64,000 bases of DNA from JBCCJA01 sp039045975 (GCA_039045975.1 JBCCJA010000009.1:1-64000), one strand, 5' to 3'. Numbered from the stretch's first letter, positions 9,104 to 18,817 are shown. The notes: a model not told the origin generated them from the letters alone. Numbers and translations are program-made.

Positions 9104-10429
9104 TCAGCGGACCGTCCCGACGACCAACGTCCGGTCGTCGGCCGGTTTCGCCCCGCCGGTGAACGCGTCGACCGCCCCGACGATCGACTCGACGATGTTC
9201 GTCGCCCCCGATCGACAGGCGGCCTCGACCGCCTTATCGAGACGCCTCTCCCCGAACAGTTCGCCGTCGGGCGACGGCGCCTCGACGATCCCGTCGGTGT
9301 AGAGCACGAGCTTCGCACCGGGCCGGACGCGGACCGTCTCCGACTCGTAGCGGACGTCTTCGAGCACGCCGAGCGGCAGCGACCGCGCCCCGTCGAGCGG
9401 CGTCACGTCCGACGCGTTGCACTTCATCAGCCGCGGCGGGTTATGCCCCGCCGACGAGTACGTCAGTTCTCGGCTTTCGGCCGAGTAAACGCCGTAAAAC
9501 GCCGTCGCGAACGCGCCGAACGGCGCCGTGTAGCGGGCCGTCAAGTGCCCGTTGACGAACGTCAGGAACTCGGCCGGGTCGACCAAGTCGGGCGGCGCCA
9601 TGTGGGCGATCGAGTGCAGGATCGACATCACGACGGCGGCCGGCGTGCCGTGCCCGCTCACATCGGCGATCAGGATCCCCCACCGCCCGTCCGGCAGCGG
9701 GAAGAAGTCGTAGTAGTCCCCGCCCGCGCGGGCCGACGTTTCGTAGCGGGCCGCCAGACCGAGCGTCGCGATCTCCGGCGTCCGCGTCGGCAGCAGCGAC
9801 CGCTGGATGTCGCCGACGACCTTCAGCTCGCGGTCGATCTCGCCGTACGCGTCCTCCAGGCGTCGACGCAACAGGAGGTTATGCGTCGCCCGGCCGAACA
9901 GGTTCGTCAGCCACACGACACCCGGCACCTCGTCGTCGGTGAACGCGTCGGGCTCCGGCTTGGCGAGCAGCACCATGTTGAGCGCCTCGCCGCCGTCGAA
10001 CGTCGGCGCCGCCAACAGCGAACGGTCGCCACGCAGATACAGATGGGCCGGATCGTCGTCCGCGATATCGACCTCCGCCAGGTCGGCGAACAGCCGCGGC
10101 TCATTGCCGTAGATCAACTCGGCGAAGAGCCCGCCGGTGTGCAGCGGGAGCTTCTCCGGCTCACGCCACGGGTCGACGTCCGACTCCCAGCCGCTGAAGC
10201 GGGTCACGCGGTAACGGCCGCCTTCGAGGCCTCGGCGACTCAGCGAGATCCGCTTCCGGCCGGGCCGCAGCTGCTCCATCCGACGGGCATAGGCCCGGAC
10301 CATCTCCTGCGGATCGGTCTGCCGCGACAGTTCCCGCATCGTCGCGACGACCGCGTCGAGCGCGGCCGGCGAATCGGTCAGACGGAGCGGGTCTTCGATA
10401 AAACTCGGGGACAGGTCGGCGGCGGACAT
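9104..10429 (-). CDS. GAF-SpoIIE (RsbU-type) serine phosphatase
   Basis: A 441-residue PP2C-like phosphatase. The N-terminal ~190 residues look like a GAF-type sensor fold. A short helical linker containing VVGDIQRSLLPTRTP follows, which is the classic entry to SpoIIE/RsbU catalytic domains. The catalytic part shows RAGGDYYDFF, IADVSGHGTPAA with the metal-binding D-x-S-G-H-G, SSAGHNPP, and LVLYTDGIVEA. Such enzymes dephosphorylate anti-sigma-factor antagonists and so set partner-switching control. No sigma factor or antagonist lies nearby. It is 108 bases downstream of, and on the same strand as, the exopolysaccharide operon, so it may be co-transcribed with it. An in-frame TTG at 10462 is an alternative start. 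Confidence 0.9.
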   Translation of the reverse strand: MSAADLSPSFIEDPLRLTDSPAALDAVVATMRELSRQTDPQEMVRAYARRMEQLRPGRKRISLSRRGLEGGRYRVTRFSGWESDVDPWREPEKLPLHTGGLFAELIYGNEPRLFADLAEVDIADDDPAHLYLRGDRSLLAAPTFDGGEALNMVLLAKPEPDAFTDDEVPGVVWLTNLFGRATHNLLLRRRLEDAYGEIDRELKVVGDIQRSLLPTRTPEIATLGLAARYETSARAGGDYYDFFPLPDGRWGILIADVSGHGTPAAVVMSILHSIAHMAPPDLVDPAEFLTFVNGHLTARYTAPFGAFATAFYGVYSAESRELTYSSAGHNPPRLMKCNASDVTPLDGARSLPLGVLEDVRYESETVRVRPGAKLVLYTDGIVEAPSPDGELFGERRLDKAVEAACRSGATNIVESIVGAVDAFTGGAKPADDRTLVVGTVR

Positions 10430-10537
10430 CGGGCGGGCGGGGAAGGGCCACAGTGAGTTCAACGCAGTGTACGCGGCATGCGGCCCGCCCGCGTCGGGCC
10501 CGTCCCGACACGCCGCTATCCGCCCGGCCGACCCCGG

Positions 10538-12757
10538 TCACCGCGGATCGAACGAGCTCTCGTCCGGGCGGATCGAGCGGAGCTCGCCGGACCGCCCCTG
10601 TCCGGCCGGCGGTTCGGGCTTCCTCGCGCCCGGTCGCGCAGACGGGGGCCGCAGCGGGACGCCCGGCTTCGTCGAACTCGCGCCGTCGACACCGACCGAC
10701 AGGCCGAGACATTCCCGCAGGAATATCCATGGCAAGATCACCGCGTCGCGTGCGTACCGGCGGACGAGCCGACGCGGCTCCTGCAGCATCCGGTACACCC
10801 ATTCGATCCCGCAAACGCACATCCACCGCGGCGCGCGACTGCGGTTGCCGGCGAGGAAGTCGATCGTCGCGCCCGCACAGACCGCGACGCGGGCGTCGAT
10901 CTCATCCAAATGGCTCGCAAGCCAGACCTCCTGCTTCGGCGCGCCCAGGCCGACGACCAGCAGGTCGGGCCGCGACGCGTTGACGGCCTTGATGATCGCC
11001 GCGTTCCGCTCCCGATCGGTCTCGAACCCGAGCGGCGGCGAGTTCGTCCCGACGACCTCCACCCCGGACCACCGACCGGCGATCGCCTCGGCGGCCCGGT
11101 CGGCGACGCCCGGCATCGCGCCCAACAGGAAGACCCGCAGCGGCCGCTCGGCCGTCGCGAGGTCGAACATCGCGGGGATCAGATCGGCACCGGTGACGCG
11201 GTCCGGGACGGCACGCCCGAGCAACCGGCTGGCGACGACGACCGGGAAACCGTCCGTCGTCCGCATCGCCGACCGGTCGTACGCGGCCGCCAACGCGGAG
11301 TTCCGGCGGAGCTGCACGATGTGATCGACGTTCGGCGTCACGACCATGCGGCAGCGGAGCTTCCCGTCCGGGATGCCGTCGTCCGGCTCGCCGGGCGTGA
11401 CCGGGTCGGTCGCCCACCGGAACAAGATCGCCGCCGCCTCCGACAGCGTCACCTTCGCGAGATCGCGGCCGAATACGCGGACCGTCTCGAACCCGCGTGG
11501 GTCGACCTTCTCGATCAGCGGGCCCGCCCCGATCCGCAGGCCACGGCCCTCGGAACCGTCGGCCGACTCCCGCCCGGTCCGCTTCCACTTCGACTCGCCC
11601 CGGCCCGTGAAGAACTTCAAGTAGATCGGGATCTTCCGCGCGACGAAGACCGGCACCGACAGCAGCACGCCGGCCGGCACCGTCCGGCGACAAAACACCG
11701 CCCACCCGGCGAGAACCGCCCCGACCGTCACCGCGAACGCCGACCCGGCGACCGCCAGCGGGACGAACACACCGAACACCGCAAACACACCCGCCGCGCC
11801 GAGCAACAGCAGCCCCGTCGCGACGAACAGGCTCAGCGGCGGGACGAGCATGTCGGCCGCCATGCCCGCCACCGCGTACGAGCGGCTCTTGATCGCGGTC
11901 CGCATCAGGTCCGGGACGCGGCCGATCGTCCGCAGGTGGCCCTGCTCCCAACGCGTCCGTTGTCCGTCGAACGCGGCCGCCGTCTCCGGGAACGGACTCA
12001 CGACCCGCGAGGCGGGCCGGAACAGCGGGCCGCGACCCTCCGCCGTCAGCGTCAGACCGAGCTGCATGTCTTCGGCCAAAGTGTCGTCCAGCCGCGCCAT
12101 CCGCGCCGCGATGTCCCACGGCAACGCCATCCCCGTGCCGCTCAAATGGCACGGCAGGCCGAGTCGCCGCAGCCCGAGCGGACGCACCATGTTCTTGAAT
12201 CGGAACCCGAGGGTCGAAATCCCCGCATGAACGCCGCCGCCCCGACAGAGATTCAGCGACTGCACCGGCCGCCCCGTCTCCGCCGCGACGACCGCCGCCG
12301 CCGCCGGCGTCTGCGTCCCGACCCGACAGTCGGCGTCGAGAACGAACACGACCTCGGGCGGGTCGGCCGCCAAATGCGTCACGCCGCAGCCCAACGCGAA
12401 CCCCTTTCCACGACGTTCGGGCTCGTCCCGCTCGACGACCTCGGCCCCCGCGTCACGCGCCACGGCCGCCGTTCCGTCGGTGCAATTATCGGCGACGACA
12501 AGGACGCGATCCCGCGGGCCGAGACGCTGTTTGACGTGACCGACCGTCTTCGCGATCACCGCCGCCTCGTCGTGAGCGGGGATCAACACCGCGACGGCCG
12601 GGCCGTCCGGCCGGCCGCGACGCGCCCGTCGCAGCTCGCCCCGCAAATCGCCCGACGTCGTCGCCGCGAACACCTGCAGCGCGAACACGACCGCCGGCAC
12701 CGCCCACGCGAGGCAGGCGACGACGAGGATCGCGGCGGCGGCGGTCGTCAGGGTCAT
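10538..12757 (-). CDS. Fused GT2 glycosyltransferase and WecG/TagA/CpsF (GT26) glycosyltransferase
   Basis: A 739-residue two-enzyme fusion in the exopolysaccharide operon. Residues ~1-390 are a membrane GT2 synthase. It has an N-terminal helix, VADNCTDGT (residues 88-96), the DAD motif at 141-143, AED at 228-230, the QRTRW motif at 266-270 and several membrane helices at 300-385. Residues ~425-660 are a GT26 domain with TPNVDHIVQL, TDGFPVVVAS and GLGAPKQE, the WecG/TagA signature for transferring a sugar to a lipid-linked acceptor. A proline-rich tail follows. The start at 12757 begins just before the first membrane helix; upstream in-frame sequence is Arg-rich and rejected. The joined domains imply two consecutive transfers, or elongation coupled to an early lipid-linked step (inference). 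Confidence 0.88.
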   Translation of the reverse strand: MTLTTAAAAILVVACLAWAVPAVVFALQVFAATTSGDLRGELRRARRGRPDGPAVAVLIPAHDEAAVIAKTVGHVKQRLGPRDRVLVVADNCTDGTAAVARDAGAEVVERDEPERRGKGFALGCGVTHLAADPPEVVFVLDADCRVGTQTPAAAAVVAAETGRPVQSLNLCRGGGVHAGISTLGFRFKNMVRPLGLRRLGLPCHLSGTGMALPWDIAARMARLDDTLAEDMQLGLTLTAEGRGPLFRPASRVVSPFPETAAAFDGQRTRWEQGHLRTIGRVPDLMRTAIKSRSYAVAGMAADMLVPPLSLFVATGLLLLGAAGVFAVFGVFVPLAVAGSAFAVTVGAVLAGWAVFCRRTVPAGVLLSVPVFVARKIPIYLKFFTGRGESKWKRTGRESADGSEGRGLRIGAGPLIEKVDPRGFETVRVFGRDLAKVTLSEAAAILFRWATDPVTPGEPDDGIPDGKLRCRMVVTPNVDHIVQLRRNSALAAAYDRSAMRTTDGFPVVVASRLLGRAVPDRVTGADLIPAMFDLATAERPLRVFLLGAMPGVADRAAEAIAGRWSGVEVVGTNSPPLGFETDRERNAAIIKAVNASRPDLLVVGLGAPKQEVWLASHLDEIDARVAVCAGATIDFLAGNRSRAPRWMCVCGIEWVYRMLQEPRRLVRRYARDAVILPWIFLRECLGLSVGVDGASSTKPGVPLRPPSARPGARKPEPPAGQGRSGELRSIRPDESSFDPR

Positions 12758-12821
12758 GGGGGCAGGTGTCGAGACGTGTGTTGCAGGTTCTTGGAGCGTT
12801 CGGCCGGCGAGTTCGCCGCGT

Positions 12822-13934
12822 TCACCGGAACCGGTTCCGCTCCCTCCAAGGGCGGAGCAGCCGCGCCGAGTAGCGGACCGGCGCCCCCCACGGCGACCGA
12901 CGCAGCCAGCGTTTGCCCGCAAAGACGATCTTCGCCGACGAACCACGCCACGCGTTGCGAGTCAGCACACATTCCGCGACACGGTCGACCCCGTCGCCGA
13001 AGGCCGACTTGTACCGCTCGTCGCCCCGGCCGAGGTCGATCCGCCGCACGCCCTCAACCGGCCCGACGCGGGCCGACTCCATCAGCAACAGCGAACCGGG
13101 CGAGTATTTGGCGAATTCCAGGTCGTAAGCCGGGAACCAGTAATGCCACACCGACGCGTCCAGCATCCCGAACTGCGCCGCGACGAGCCGCCCGCCGGCC
13201 CGCAACGACGTGACACAACCCGACAGGCCGTCCCGGCCGTCGAGCAATCGCGTCAGCAGGCGACGCGTCCAGTCCACGCCGAAGACGTCGCTGAGGCCCG
13301 TCCGCTCGTACTGTCGCGACTTCCACTCGATCAACGTCGCGAGAGCCTCGTGATCGACGGCACACAGCTTGAAAGAGATTTTCCCGACGTCGCGTTCCAG
13401 CCTCCGTCGCTTCCGGCCGAGCTCGCGGATGTCGCTGCCGCGGGTCTCCCGCACGCGGGCGTGCCACGCGTCGAAGCCTTCGGCCAGATCGATGTGTCGC
13501 GTCTCGGCCGTCCCGAGGCAATGGGCGTCGAAGCCGGCGCGATCTTCCGCGACCAGATTCTCCAGCCGCAACGTCCGCAACCCGCAGGAAGAGAGCAGCA
13601 GACCGGGGGAGGGCACGTCGGCGTCGGCCGCGACCACGCCGTGAAAATCACACAGCCGTCCCCCGACCGGAAGCCCGTCGCCCGACGCGTCCCGCTGGAA
13701 AGGGAAGAACCCGACCGCCCGGCCGTCCCGCTCGCACACCGCCACGCGAACGTCGTCCCGCACGTCCGCCACCGCGGCAGTGAACTCGGGATGAAAGTAG
13801 GGGCTCGAAAACCGCGGATCGGATTCCCGCACCGCCTGCCACGAACGCCTCAGGTCGGCGTCGAGTTCGGCCGCACCGATCTCACGAACGACCGGCGGCG
13901 CGGCCACCGGTGAATCGTCGTCTTGCGGGTCCAT
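12822..13934 (-). CDS. Acetyltransf_6 (CelD/BcsL-like GNAT) protein, copy 2
   Basis: A 370-residue protein of the BioF2/CelD-type GNAT family (Acetyltransf_6). It has an N-terminal GNAT half with AVGFFPFQ, then a long basic helix (ELGRKRRRLERDVG). The C-terminal GNAT core includes LIEWKSRQYERTG, a strand reading LVAAQFGM, and IDLGRGDERYKSAF near the end. Members of this family in polysaccharide clusters are thought to acylate the polymer or its precursors. The ATG at 13934 overlaps the TGA of the upstream paralogue (ATGA). It is clearly related to the next gene upstream: EWKSx(Q/G)(Y/K)xxTG and IDLG(R/K)GxExYK appear in both, so the pair arose by tandem duplication. Confidence 0.82.
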   Translation of the reverse strand: MDPQDDDSPVAAPPVVREIGAAELDADLRRSWQAVRESDPRFSSPYFHPEFTAAVADVRDDVRVAVCERDGRAVGFFPFQRDASGDGLPVGGRLCDFHGVVAADADVPSPGLLLSSCGLRTLRLENLVAEDRAGFDAHCLGTAETRHIDLAEGFDAWHARVRETRGSDIRELGRKRRRLERDVGKISFKLCAVDHEALATLIEWKSRQYERTGLSDVFGVDWTRRLLTRLLDGRDGLSGCVTSLRAGGRLVAAQFGMLDASVWHYWFPAYDLEFAKYSPGSLLLMESARVGPVEGVRRIDLGRGDERYKSAFGDGVDRVAECVLTRNAWRGSSAKIVFAGKRWLRRSPWGAPVRYSARLLRPWRERNRFR

Positions 13935-15040
13935 CAGCCGACCCCCGGCGACGACAGGTCGGTCCCGGGCAGCCGTTCCCACGAACGCCGGATCGCTTTG
14001 AGCCGGCGCACCGGCTGCCGCACGCGATCGGCCCACGCACTCCGTTTCAACTTCCGCGTCACCCCGTCGAAGCCGCGACGCAGCTCGGTCGCGAACGGAC
14101 GCAAATCGACCGCGCCCTCCGCGACCTCATCGAACCGATCCGTAAAGCTCCACTTGTAGTCCTCGGGGCCTTTGCCGAGGTCGATCCGCGTCACGCCCGC
14201 CGCGGCCGCCGCCTCTGCGACGCGGACGCTCAGGATGTGCCCCGGCCCGTGTTCGTGCAGCGACGTGTCGTAGCCGGTGAACCACGACGCCAACGTCGGC
14301 CCGGTCCGCATCCCGAGGTCGGCCGCGACCAGCCGGCCTTCGCACCGCAGCGTCGACAGCCAACCGGTCAGCTCGTCCGAAGATTCGTCAAGCACCGCCC
14401 GCAGCAGCCGCGGGACCCACTCCCACTCGAACAGGTCGAAGACGCCGGTCTGTCGGAACTTGCCCGACTTCCACTCCGCGAGCTTCGCGAACGCCTCGGG
14501 GTCGCGGTCGTTCAGCGTGAACGTCAGCGGGCCGACCTCCCGCTCCATCTTGCGGGCCTTCCGGCCGATCTGCTTCAGCTTCTTCGAGCCGGCCTCGCGA
14601 CGGGCCCGGCGATAAGCCTCGAACCCGCCCGACAGGTCGATGTACGGCGACGGCTCGACCGCGAACGCGATGTCGGGCCGCACGCCGCCGGTCATCAGCA
14701 GATGATCGAATTCCCACGTCGTCAGCCCGCACGACGCCAACGCCGCCCGCGGGCACCAGTCGTAACCGGGCGCGACGACGACCGCCTGCATGTCCGACAT
14801 CGGCCAGCCGACCGGCACCGCGTGCCGCTCGCCGCGGAGTTGATACGGAAAGAAACCGACCGTCCGCCCCGCGTCCGCCAGCACGCCCACCCGCACCCCG
14901 CCGCGGCAGCGGTCGACCAGCTCGGCGAAACGCGGCGTCACGAACGGAGAGACCGTGCACGGCCCTTCGTCGAGTAACCGCCGCCACGCGGAGAGATCCT
15001 CTGCCGCCAAGTCGCCGATACGCCGGACGTCGATCTCCAT
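13934..15040 (-). CDS. Acetyltransf_6 (CelD/BcsL-like GNAT) protein, copy 1
   Basis: A 368-residue paralogue of the following gene. Landmarks are TVGFFPYQLRGE in the N-terminal half and a lysine/arginine-rich helix (KKLKQIGRKARKMEREVG). EWKSGKFRQTG and IDLGKGPEDYKWSFTDR are the C-terminal core motifs. Known relatives act as sugar or polymer O-acyltransferases in exopolysaccharide clusters; the acyl group and acceptor cannot be deduced. The ATG at 15040 overlaps the stop of the upstream glycosyltransferase by 4 bases (ATGA) and the gene ends in the same overlap with its paralogue, so all three are translationally coupled. Confidence 0.82.
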   Translation of the reverse strand: MEIDVRRIGDLAAEDLSAWRRLLDEGPCTVSPFVTPRFAELVDRCRGGVRVGVLADAGRTVGFFPYQLRGERHAVPVGWPMSDMQAVVVAPGYDWCPRAALASCGLTTWEFDHLLMTGGVRPDIAFAVEPSPYIDLSGGFEAYRRARREAGSKKLKQIGRKARKMEREVGPLTFTLNDRDPEAFAKLAEWKSGKFRQTGVFDLFEWEWVPRLLRAVLDESSDELTGWLSTLRCEGRLVAADLGMRTGPTLASWFTGYDTSLHEHGPGHILSVRVAEAAAAAGVTRIDLGKGPEDYKWSFTDRFDEVAEGAVDLRPFATELRRGFDGVTRKLKRSAWADRVRQPVRRLKAIRRSWERLPGTDLSSPGVG

Positions 15041-15999
15041 CACACGCCCCCCGCCGCAGGGGTCGCATGATCGCGTCCGCGGCCGAGCAATAACCCGGCC
15101 CCGTCGCGCAGATACCTTCGCGCGATCCGCAGCCGACAGCGGGCCCCCAGCGCCGCCTCGGCGTCGCCCCGCAGCCGCGCGACCGCCCACCGCGGCCACA
15201 ACCGCAAGACCGCCTGCCCGACGCGGGCCGCGTACACGGCGGGGAACAGCAGACGTCCGCGGGTGTCCCGCTCCGCCTCGGCCATACCCTCGCCCATCAG
15301 GTCGGTGAGTTTGAACAGATACTCGTCGGTCAACCGGTCGGTCGGGATGACGTGAGTGACGACCGAATCGGGCGTGTACCAGCCCTCGTGGCCGGCCGCC
15401 ATCAGTCGCAACGCGAGGTCGGTGTCCTCGCCCCGCTGATGGTACGCCGGGTCGAAAAGGCCGACCTCGTCGAACAGCCGCCGTTCGACGATCAGGCTGT
15501 TCGTCGACGGCGTCACCGTCGGCGTGAAGCGACGCGGCTCGGTCATGCCGACCGACTCTCCGAGCAACATCCGCGTCACCGGATCGAGGTCGCGGTCGAC
15601 GCCTTCGGGCAGCCGCAGTTCGGTCCGCCCGCCGACGAACCCGCAACTCTTCCGCCCGGCCATCTCCAACAGGCCCGCCAGCCAGTTCGGCGAGGCGACC
15701 TGGTCGTCATCGAACGACGCCAGCCAGCGGCCGCGGCACTCTTCGACCGAGCGATTGCGGGCCGGCACGATCCCGGGCTCCGGCTCGAAAACGCGACGCA
15801 CCGGCACGGACGCGACGGCCGCGAACTCCTCGACGGCGGCAGGCGTGTCGTCGGTCGAGCCGTTGTCGACGACGAGGATCTCGTGACGCACGCTGGCAGG
15901 CATCTCGAGCCCGGCGAGGCTCGCGAGCGCGACACGGAGGCGGTCGGCGCGGTTCCGGGTGCAGACCGCGACCGTGACGTCACACATGCGGGGGGTCAC
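15040..15999 (-). CDS. GT2 family glycosyltransferase
   Basis: A 319-residue soluble GT2 (GT-A fold) enzyme. It opens with VTVAVCTRNRADRL, has the nucleotide-binding VVDNGSTDDT, the metal-binding SFDDDQV, a TNSLIV segment, and GEDTDLALRLM as the acceptor-side ED motif. The C-terminal 100 residues are Arg-rich and probably lie against the membrane; no clear membrane helix is present. It presumably adds one sugar to the undecaprenyl-linked repeat unit built by the priming transferase at 19855-20997. It lies between the Wzy-like gene and two acyltransferase genes. Confidence 0.9.
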   Translation of the reverse strand: MTPRMCDVTVAVCTRNRADRLRVALASLAGLEMPASVRHEILVVDNGSTDDTPAAVEEFAAVASVPVRRVFEPEPGIVPARNRSVEECRGRWLASFDDDQVASPNWLAGLLEMAGRKSCGFVGGRTELRLPEGVDRDLDPVTRMLLGESVGMTEPRRFTPTVTPSTNSLIVERRLFDEVGLFDPAYHQRGEDTDLALRLMAAGHEGWYTPDSVVTHVIPTDRLTDEYLFKLTDLMGEGMAEAERDTRGRLLFPAVYAARVGQAVLRLWPRWAVARLRGDAEAALGARCRLRIARRYLRDGAGLLLGRGRDHATPAAGGV

Positions 16000-16082
16000 T
16001 CAAGGGGTTCGGTCCCGGCCTTCCCGGCGGAACAAGGAATTATGGGTCGTGAACCGGGCCGATGCCGCACGACGCGAAATGT

Positions 16083-17465
16083 TCACCCGGCTTTCGACGG
16101 TAAGGTCGCACCGCCTCGGCCGGTCACAACGGCGGCCGCCCCGGGCCCTTCGGCAGGCCCGAAGAATCCCGACAGCATCGCCGCGAGCGTGACGAACGGG
16201 ACGCAGCCCGGCATCGACATCGCCGACTCCGTGAACGCGTTGATCGCCGCGAACACGAACAAGGCGGTCAGAAACCCGTCGATCTCCCGCGCCTCACGCA
16301 CGTACCGGAACGCCGCGGCGAGCACGAACGCCACGACCGCCAGCAACGCCAACGTCAGCCCTACCAGGCCCGTCGACAGCAACGTATCGATGTACGCCGA
16401 ATGCGACTCGCGGATGCCCCACTGGACCTCTTCGGACACCACCTCGATGTGGTAAGGCGTCCAAAAACTGTCATGCCCCCAGCCGAGTAACGGCCTCGCC
16501 GCGATGTACGGCGCCACCGCCGCCCAGATCGGCAACCGGCCCGTCAGCGAGCCGACCTGCTTGTCGTCCCGACCCATCGTCGCCGCGTCACCGAGCCCTT
16601 CGACGAAGTCGACCCCGCCCAACGCGAGCACGAAAAACCCACCCGCGACCGCCGTCGTCGCGAACAGGACCGCGGGCAACTTCCAACGCCAGCCGGTCGA
16701 CAACGTCGACAGCACCGCGAGCGAAAGCAGCACGCCCGCCAGCGCCGTCCGCGACCGCGTCAGTAACAGCAGCCCACAAGCGAACGCGATCGACGCGATC
16801 ACCGCCGCCCGCGCACGCGTCCGCGGTAGCAACGCCGTCCCCGCCAACACCAACGTCGCGAGATTGAGCGCCTGGTGGTTCGGGTGCAGCGTCCCGCAAA
16901 ACCGATGCAACGCCGTCCACGGCCGGAACGTCCCCAACGCGAACTCCGCGAACAGCCCGACGCCCGCCACCAACGCCGTCACCACGAGCGCGACACGGAC
17001 GATCTCCCGCGGCGTACACAGCCTCGCGACGCCGCACGCCCCGAGCACGAAGAACGCCCACACGACCAGCCGTTTGACCGTCACCGCCGGCGTCACCGAC
17101 CACAGCACGCTCACGCACGCCCACGCCGCGAACAGCCCGAGCAGCGGCAGACCGACGTGCGCGAACCGGAACGTCCGCCCGCCCGCCGACAACCCGTAAA
17201 CACCGAGCCCGGCGAGCATCAGGAACGACAGCTTCCGTGACAGGCTCCCGCCCGCGGCGTTCTCCTGCATGAACTCCGTGTCGGTGATGAAGCCTTCGGT
17301 CAGTGAAAAACCGAAGCTGTGGTCGGTGTTGTAGAACGCGAAAAACACGACGCCACACACGGCCCAGAAGACCGCCCGCGTCGCCGGCAGCACGCGCGCG
17401 ACCGACGGGCCGGCGTGAACGCCGACGGCCTCGATCGCAGCGGGTTCGGCGACGGCCGCACTCAT
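16083..17465 (-). CDS. O-antigen ligase/Wzy-like polymerase
   Basis: A 460-residue polytopic inner-membrane protein with about ten hydrophobic segments and one large periplasmic loop (residues ~300-370). The loop holds the Wzy_C/WaaL signature: GRLPIWAAVAPYIAARP, LLGWGHDSFW and SHSAYIDTLLSTG with its key histidine. In this operon it most likely polymerises undecaprenyl-linked repeat units delivered by the flippase gene just upstream, whose stop it overlaps by 4 bases. WaaL-type ligation to lipid A or protein is an alternative that sequence alone cannot exclude. Confidence 0.87.
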   Translation of the reverse strand: MSAAVAEPAAIEAVGVHAGPSVARVLPATRAVFWAVCGVVFFAFYNTDHSFGFSLTEGFITDTEFMQENAAGGSLSRKLSFLMLAGLGVYGLSAGGRTFRFAHVGLPLLGLFAAWACVSVLWSVTPAVTVKRLVVWAFFVLGACGVARLCTPREIVRVALVVTALVAGVGLFAEFALGTFRPWTALHRFCGTLHPNHQALNLATLVLAGTALLPRTRARAAVIASIAFACGLLLLTRSRTALAGVLLSLAVLSTLSTGWRWKLPAVLFATTAVAGGFFVLALGGVDFVEGLGDAATMGRDDKQVGSLTGRLPIWAAVAPYIAARPLLGWGHDSFWTPYHIEVVSEEVQWGIRESHSAYIDTLLSTGLVGLTLALLAVVAFVLAAAFRYVREAREIDGFLTALFVFAAINAFTESAMSMPGCVPFVTLAAMLSGFFGPAEGPGAAAVVTGRGGATLPSKAG

Positions 17466-18817
17466 GACCCGCCCGCGGCCCGTCGTTCGCGGGCCGCCTC
17501 CTCACGCAGGACTTTGCGGTAGATCATGCCCCGCGTCGCCGCCTCGGCGGTCCCGCCGATCAGCAACGCCGCCGCCGCCCCGGTCGGGCCGAACGGGATC
17601 GTCAGCCCCACCGTCGCCGTCAGCGACACGCTGATCGCGACGACGTCGGCCCCGAAGTTCGCCCGCGGCCGCCGCATCGCGCACAGCCCCGTCCCGAACG
17701 TGATCGACATCGCGTTGACGATCATGTCGGCCGCGAGGATGCCGATCACCGGCCCCGCCGCCGCGAACGCTTCGCCGTAGATCGCGCCCGCCGCCCACGT
17801 CCCGACCGTCACCGCCGCCACGACGAAGCCGCACAGCGTCGTCAGATACAGCACCACCGTCTTCCCGACGACTTGATTCAGCCGGCCCGTGCCGCCATCG
17901 ACGAACGCCTCCGACATCTTCGGCGTGATGTAGTTACACACCCCGATCACGAACACGTTCGCCAGCCCCACGAGCGTGCTGCCCGCCGCGAACAGGCCGG
18001 TCTCCGACTCGTCCCGGACCGCGGCGACGACCCACGGCGCGAGCATCAACGCCGATGAACCGATCAACTGGCTCGCCAACGCCCACCGGCCGAACCGCCA
18101 GCTACGCCGCGCGTGCGGCCACAGCAGCCGGCGGTCGATCTTGATCCGATCGGCCGACCGCAACCACCAGACGAACGCCGCCGCCCCGCACGCTACGCCG
18201 AGCGAGCCGAGCGCCGTCGGCCCGTCCAACCGACCCGCGTACGCCAGTAGCCCCAGCCCCGACAGCTGCACCGCCGCGACGACGACGTCGATCACCAGCG
18301 CCGACGGCGTCCGGAAGTGCGCGAACTCGTACGCCCGCAAGAATTCCCGCAGCAAGATCGCCGGGCCCGCGACCGCGAGCACCGCGAAGACCGGCCCCAA
18401 CGTCCCGCCCCGGCCGACGAACGCCGACCCGTACGAAACCGCCAGCGACGCCAGCCCCACGACGACCGCCAGCGCCGCGAACTGCACGACGCTGCTCCCG
18501 CCGAATAACGCCAGCCGTCGCCCCGTCCGCTGCCGGCACAGCACCGTGTACGACGACGAGATCAGGTGCTGCTGGATCCCGCGGACGAACAGCAGCGTCG
18601 ACCACGCGAGCGCATACACGCCGAGGGCTTCCGTCCCGCCGAAACGCCCGACGAGCACGCTCGTCGCGAACGTCGCGCCGCTCACGACGGCCTGATCGAA
18701 GACCGACATCCCGGCCGACCACAGCCCCGGCCGTCGCAGCAGGCCGAGCACCCGGCCGACGGGCCCGTCGCCGGCCCCGGCCGTCTCCGTGGGCGTCCCT
18801 GCCGCGAGCACGGTCAT
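17462..18817 (-). CDS. Wzx-like polysaccharide flippase
   Basis: A 451-residue membrane protein of the MOP/PST flippase superfamily with twelve or more hydrophobic helices. It starts with the typical MSVFDQAVVSGATFATSVLVGR first helix region, and LGVYALAWSTLLFVRG follows. It would move the completed lipid-linked repeat unit to the periplasmic face. Its neighbours (polymerase downstream with a 4-base overlap, deacetylase upstream with a 4-base overlap) support the Wzx/Wzy assembly route. The last ~25 residues are charged and cytoplasmic (REEAARERRAAG). Confidence 0.87.
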   Translation of the reverse strand: MTVLAAGTPTETAGAGDGPVGRVLGLLRRPGLWSAGMSVFDQAVVSGATFATSVLVGRFGGTEALGVYALAWSTLLFVRGIQQHLISSSYTVLCRQRTGRRLALFGGSSVVQFAALAVVVGLASLAVSYGSAFVGRGGTLGPVFAVLAVAGPAILLREFLRAYEFAHFRTPSALVIDVVVAAVQLSGLGLLAYAGRLDGPTALGSLGVACGAAAFVWWLRSADRIKIDRRLLWPHARRSWRFGRWALASQLIGSSALMLAPWVVAAVRDESETGLFAAGSTLVGLANVFVIGVCNYITPKMSEAFVDGGTGRLNQVVGKTVVLYLTTLCGFVVAAVTVGTWAAGAIYGEAFAAAGPVIGILAADMIVNAMSITFGTGLCAMRRPRANFGADVVAISVSLTATVGLTIPFGPTGAAAALLIGGTAEAATRGMIYRKVLREEAARERRAAGGS

